Assembly: GCA_024689605.1 (NCBI GenBank)
Contig: JAILDD010000026.1
Coordinates: 1-7,850, forward strand
DNA from: Lachnospiraceae bacterium
Lineage (GTDB): Bacteria; Bacillota_A; Clostridia; Lachnospirales; Lachnospiraceae
Direction of reading: 5' to 3'
Length of the DNA: 7,850 nt
Part shown: in pieces, positions 6,481 through 7,850 of the stretch
How positions within the stretch are numbered: the first letter of the stretch is position 1
How the letters are laid out: each line of letters opens with the position of its first letter
Notes under the pieces: generated by a model
Database searches by the model: none
Told to the model about the DNA's origin: nothing
What the model saw: only the letters and a program-made list of their open reading frames with translations
Program-made: the position numbers and the translations under genes

Positions 6481-7185
6481 ATGTTAGAAGAATTAAAACA
6501 GAAAGTATACGAAGCAAATATGCTTTTACCTAAGCACGGACTTGTTACCTTTACATGGGGCAATGTCAGTGCCATTGACAGAGCGTCAGGGCTTTTTGTC
6601 ATTAAGCCAAGCGGCGTGGACTACGATATAATGAAGCCGGAGGACATGGTGGTAGTTGACCTTGACGGAAAAGTGGTTGAAGGGAAGCTTAATCCCTCAT
6701 CGGATACCCCTACCCATCTGGAGCTCTACAAGGGCTTCCCGAAAATAGGTGGAGTGGTGCATACCCATTCCACCTATGCCACAAGTTTTGCCCAGTCCGG
6801 AAGGGACATTCCCTGCTACGGCACGACCCATGCGGATTATTTTTACGGCAATATTCCCTGTGTAAGATGTCTTACAAAAGAAGAGATAGATGAAGCTTAT
6901 GAGCTGAATACAGGAAAGCTCATCGTAAGTGAATTCGAAAGATTGGGCAGGGATCCGGAAGCGGTGCCGGCAGTCCTCTGCAAGAACCACGGCCCCTTTG
7001 CATGGGGGAAGGATGCGATGAATGCGGTGCACAATGCGGTTGTTCTTGAAGAGGTGGCGAAGATGGCTCTCTTTACGGAACAGATAAATAAGGATGTGGC
7101 TCCTGCACCTTCAGAACTTCAGGACAAGCATTACTTCAGAAAGCACGGAGCAAACGCATATTACGGACAGAAAACAGAAGCGTGA
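6481..7185 (+). CDS. araD: L-ribulose-5-phosphate 4-epimerase
   Basis: Zinc enzyme of the class II aldolase fold that converts L-ribulose 5-phosphate to D-xylulose 5-phosphate, the last dedicated step of L-arabinose breakdown. The 234 residues match E. coli AraD (231) almost end to end: [19 protein letters not shown] at 16-34, [11 protein letters not shown] at 41-51, PSSDTPTH at 72-79, [10 protein letters not shown] at 92-101, [14 protein letters not shown] at 114-127, [10 protein letters not shown] at 170-179 and [16 protein letters not shown] at 215-230. Zinc ligands His94, His96 and His170 are present, as are Asp75, Thr115, Asp119, Glu141 and Tyr228. These correspond to E. coli positions one higher. 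The related UlaF and SgbE act on the same phosphate in ascorbate breakdown, but the sugar transporter and kinase neighbours favour arabinose. The ribosome binding site AGGAG (6471-6475) is five bases from the ATG. No T-run terminator follows. Confidence 0.96.
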   Translation: MLEELKQKVYEANMLLPKHGLVTFTWGNVSAIDRASGLFVIKPSGVDYDIMKPEDMVVVDLDGKVVEGKLNPSSDTPTHLELYKGFPKIGGVVHTHSTYATSFAQSGRDIPCYGTTHADYFYGNIPCVRCLTKEEIDEAYELNTGKLIVSEFERLGRDPEAVPAVLCKNHGPFAWGKDAMNAVHNAVVLEEVAKMALFTEQINKDVAPAPSELQDKHYFRKHGANAYYGQKTEA

Positions 7186-7206
7186 AAAGGTTTGTGACTG
7201 TTTGGG

Positions 7207-7238
7207 GTAGCCCGAAGCACTTGCTGTCACGGGCGTAC
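7207..7238 (+). repeat. Dispersed hairpin repeat, copy 2
   Basis: Bases 7209-7238 match the reverse complement of 3740-3769 at 26 of 30 positions without gaps. It folds: GTAGCCCG (7207-7214) pairs with CGGGC (7230-7234) and TAC (7236-7238), with a bulged G at 7235. In the other copy the bulge is on the other arm, so the stem is kept although the bases differ. It begins 22 bases after the araD stop. No T-run follows on either strand. A competing pairing, GTGAC (7194-7198) with GTCAC (7226-7230), is possible. The function is unknown. Confidence 0.72.
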
Positions 7239-7298
7239 AGATAGAGTAAATGTTACTAAAGTTTCCGATTTGTTCAACATTTGTTTAATATTATGAAC

Positions 7299-7327
7299 TT
7301 GTTTGGGTATATGATGCGTTGTATCAT
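7299..7327 (+). promoter_or_regulatory. Candidate sigma-70-type promoter for the transketolase gene
   Basis: TTGTTT (7299-7304) and TATCAT (7322-7327) are separated by 17 bases, giving two imperfect boxes at the ideal distance. A second possible pair is TTGTTC (7270-7275) and TATGAA (7292-7297), 16 apart. Either would start a transcript with a leader of roughly 90-125 bases. The location in the only AT-rich gap supports a promoter; the exact boxes are a guess. Confidence 0.35.
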
Positions 7328-7328
7328 A
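7310..7328 (+). promoter_or_regulatory. Operator-like inverted repeat over the candidate -10 box
   Basis: TATGAT (7310-7315) and ATCATA (7323-7328) form perfect 6-base arms around a 7-base spacer. They overlap the candidate -10 box at 7322-7327. The size and position would suit a repressor dimer site. No named regulator is recognised, and short AT-rich palindromes also occur by chance. Confidence 0.3.
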
Positions 7329-7427
7329 AGTACGGATCATTATGCCCGGCTGAAAACTCCGGAAATTATCATGGATTTTACCCCGGGGATTGTGGTCCGC
7401 TACAATAAATCAAAATAGGAGGACAGT

Positions 7428-7850
7428 ATGAACGAATTGGAACTTAAGAAAAAAGCCAATGATGTAAGGATCGGCATTGTGACAGCTGTACACTCTGCAA
7501 AAGCAGGGCATCCGGGCGGCTCTCTTTCCGCAGCAGACATCATGACATGGCTTTACTTCGAGGAGATGAACATTGATCCGGCGGATCCTAAGAAAGAAGA
7601 CAGGGACCGTTTTGTATTATCAAAGGGGCATGTGGCACCTGCCCTTTATTCTACTCTTGCAAACAGAGGTTATTTTCCGGTAGAGGAGCTTACCACGTTG
7701 AGAAAGCTGGGCTCCAGGCTTCAGGGGCATCCCTGCATGCAGGAGACACCCGGTGTGGATATGTCATCGGGTTCTTTAGGACAGGGCCTGTCAGCAGCCT
7801 GTGGTATGGCACTTGCCGCAAAGCTTCAGGGGAAGGACTACAGGGTGTAT
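7428..7850 (+). CDS. Transketolase, N-terminal subunit (3' end cut off by window)
   Basis: Thiamine-diphosphate enzyme of the pentose phosphate pathway that moves two-carbon units from D-xylulose 5-phosphate, the product of AraD. 141 residues are visible, open to the window edge. The frame is not interrupted. Motifs: HSAKAGHPGGSLSAADI at 22-38 with His28; RFVLSKGHVAPALY at 61-74 with His68; QGHP at 99-102 with His101; and GSLGQGLSAACGMA at 115-128 in the cofactor-binding region. The wording GHPGGSLS and the short N-terminus fit the split form, in which N- and C-terminal halves are separate proteins, rather than the roughly 660-residue single chain (which usually has GHPGAPMG). The split cannot be proved because the end is missing. 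The ribosome binding site AGGAGG (7417-7422) is five bases from the ATG. Its place after araD suggests it serves pentose catabolism rather than housekeeping. Confidence 0.92.
   Translation, partial: MNELELKKKANDVRIGIVTAVHSAKAGHPGGSLSAADIMTWLYFEEMNIDPADPKKEDRDRFVLSKGHVAPALYSTLANRGYFPVEELTTLRKLGSRLQGHPCMQETPGVDMSSGSLGQGLSAACGMALAAKLQGKDYRVY

Larger units (their letters stand above)
7239..7427 (+). other. AT-rich leader region upstream of the transketolase gene
   Basis: This is the rest of the 242-base gap between araD and transketolase. The first half is AT-rich, with three TTTGTT/TTGTTT blocks (7269-7274, 7280-7285, 7299-7304) and promoter-like boxes. The second half holds short GC-rich palindromic pieces: CCGG at 7346-7349 and 7359-7362, and CCCCGGGG at 7381-7388. 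The ribosome binding site AGGAGG (7417-7422) ends it. No riboswitch class is recognised. Confidence 0.4.

Noticed and set aside
7381..7388. CCCCGGGG palindrome upstream of transketolase as an operator
   Set aside because: It is only eight bases, with no extension or partner site; not enough to support a call.
7293..7418. A 41-codon open frame starting MNLFGYMMRC and ending over the transketolase ribosome binding site, as a possible leader peptide
   Set aside because: No ribosome binding site precedes the ATG, the frame overlaps the candidate promoter boxes, and an open frame of this length is not surprising by chance.

Overview
The window reads as one catabolic operon on the + strand, for uptake and breakdown of a pentose, most likely L-arabinose. 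It probably comes from an anaerobic Firmicute of the Lachnospiraceae type (Butyrivibrio/Roseburia-like). That guess rests on strong AGGAGG ribosome binding sites, the Gly/Thr/Glu-rich linker of the binding lipoprotein, an apparently split transketolase and moderate GC. It is an inference from style, not from a marker gene.

Layout: the 3' part of a YtfQ-like sugar-binding protein (2-949) ends before a clear intrinsic terminator (971-1003). A short spacer with a palindrome flanked by direct repeats follows. Next come the double-domain sugar ATPase (1064-2581) and, overlapping it by 11 bases, the first permease (2571-3647). A 156-base gap (3648-3803) packed with three hairpins separates this from the second permease (3804-4832). 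Then follow an FGGY sugar kinase (4858-6444) and an AraD-type L-ribulose-5-phosphate 4-epimerase (6481-7185). A 242-base gap (7186-7427) carries a hairpin repeat and promoter-like sequence. The window ends inside the N-terminal subunit of a transketolase (7428-7850).

How the genes fit together: the binding protein captures the sugar outside the cell. The ATPase and two different permeases, the same four-part arrangement as E. coli YtfQRT-YjfF, import it. After isomerisation by an enzyme not in the window (AraA would be expected), the kinase would make L-ribulose 5-phosphate and AraD would turn it into D-xylulose 5-phosphate. Transketolase then feeds this into the pentose phosphate pathway. 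The AraD call is very firm; the kinase and transporter substrates are inferred mainly from its company.

The protein-coding content is well-known biology. The least explained signal is non-coding: a 30-base hairpin element occurs twice in opposite orientation, once in each of the two large gaps (3740-3769 and 7209-7238). A third hairpin (3677-3720) shares its stem ends. No CRISPR array, transposase, tRNA or rRNA was seen.
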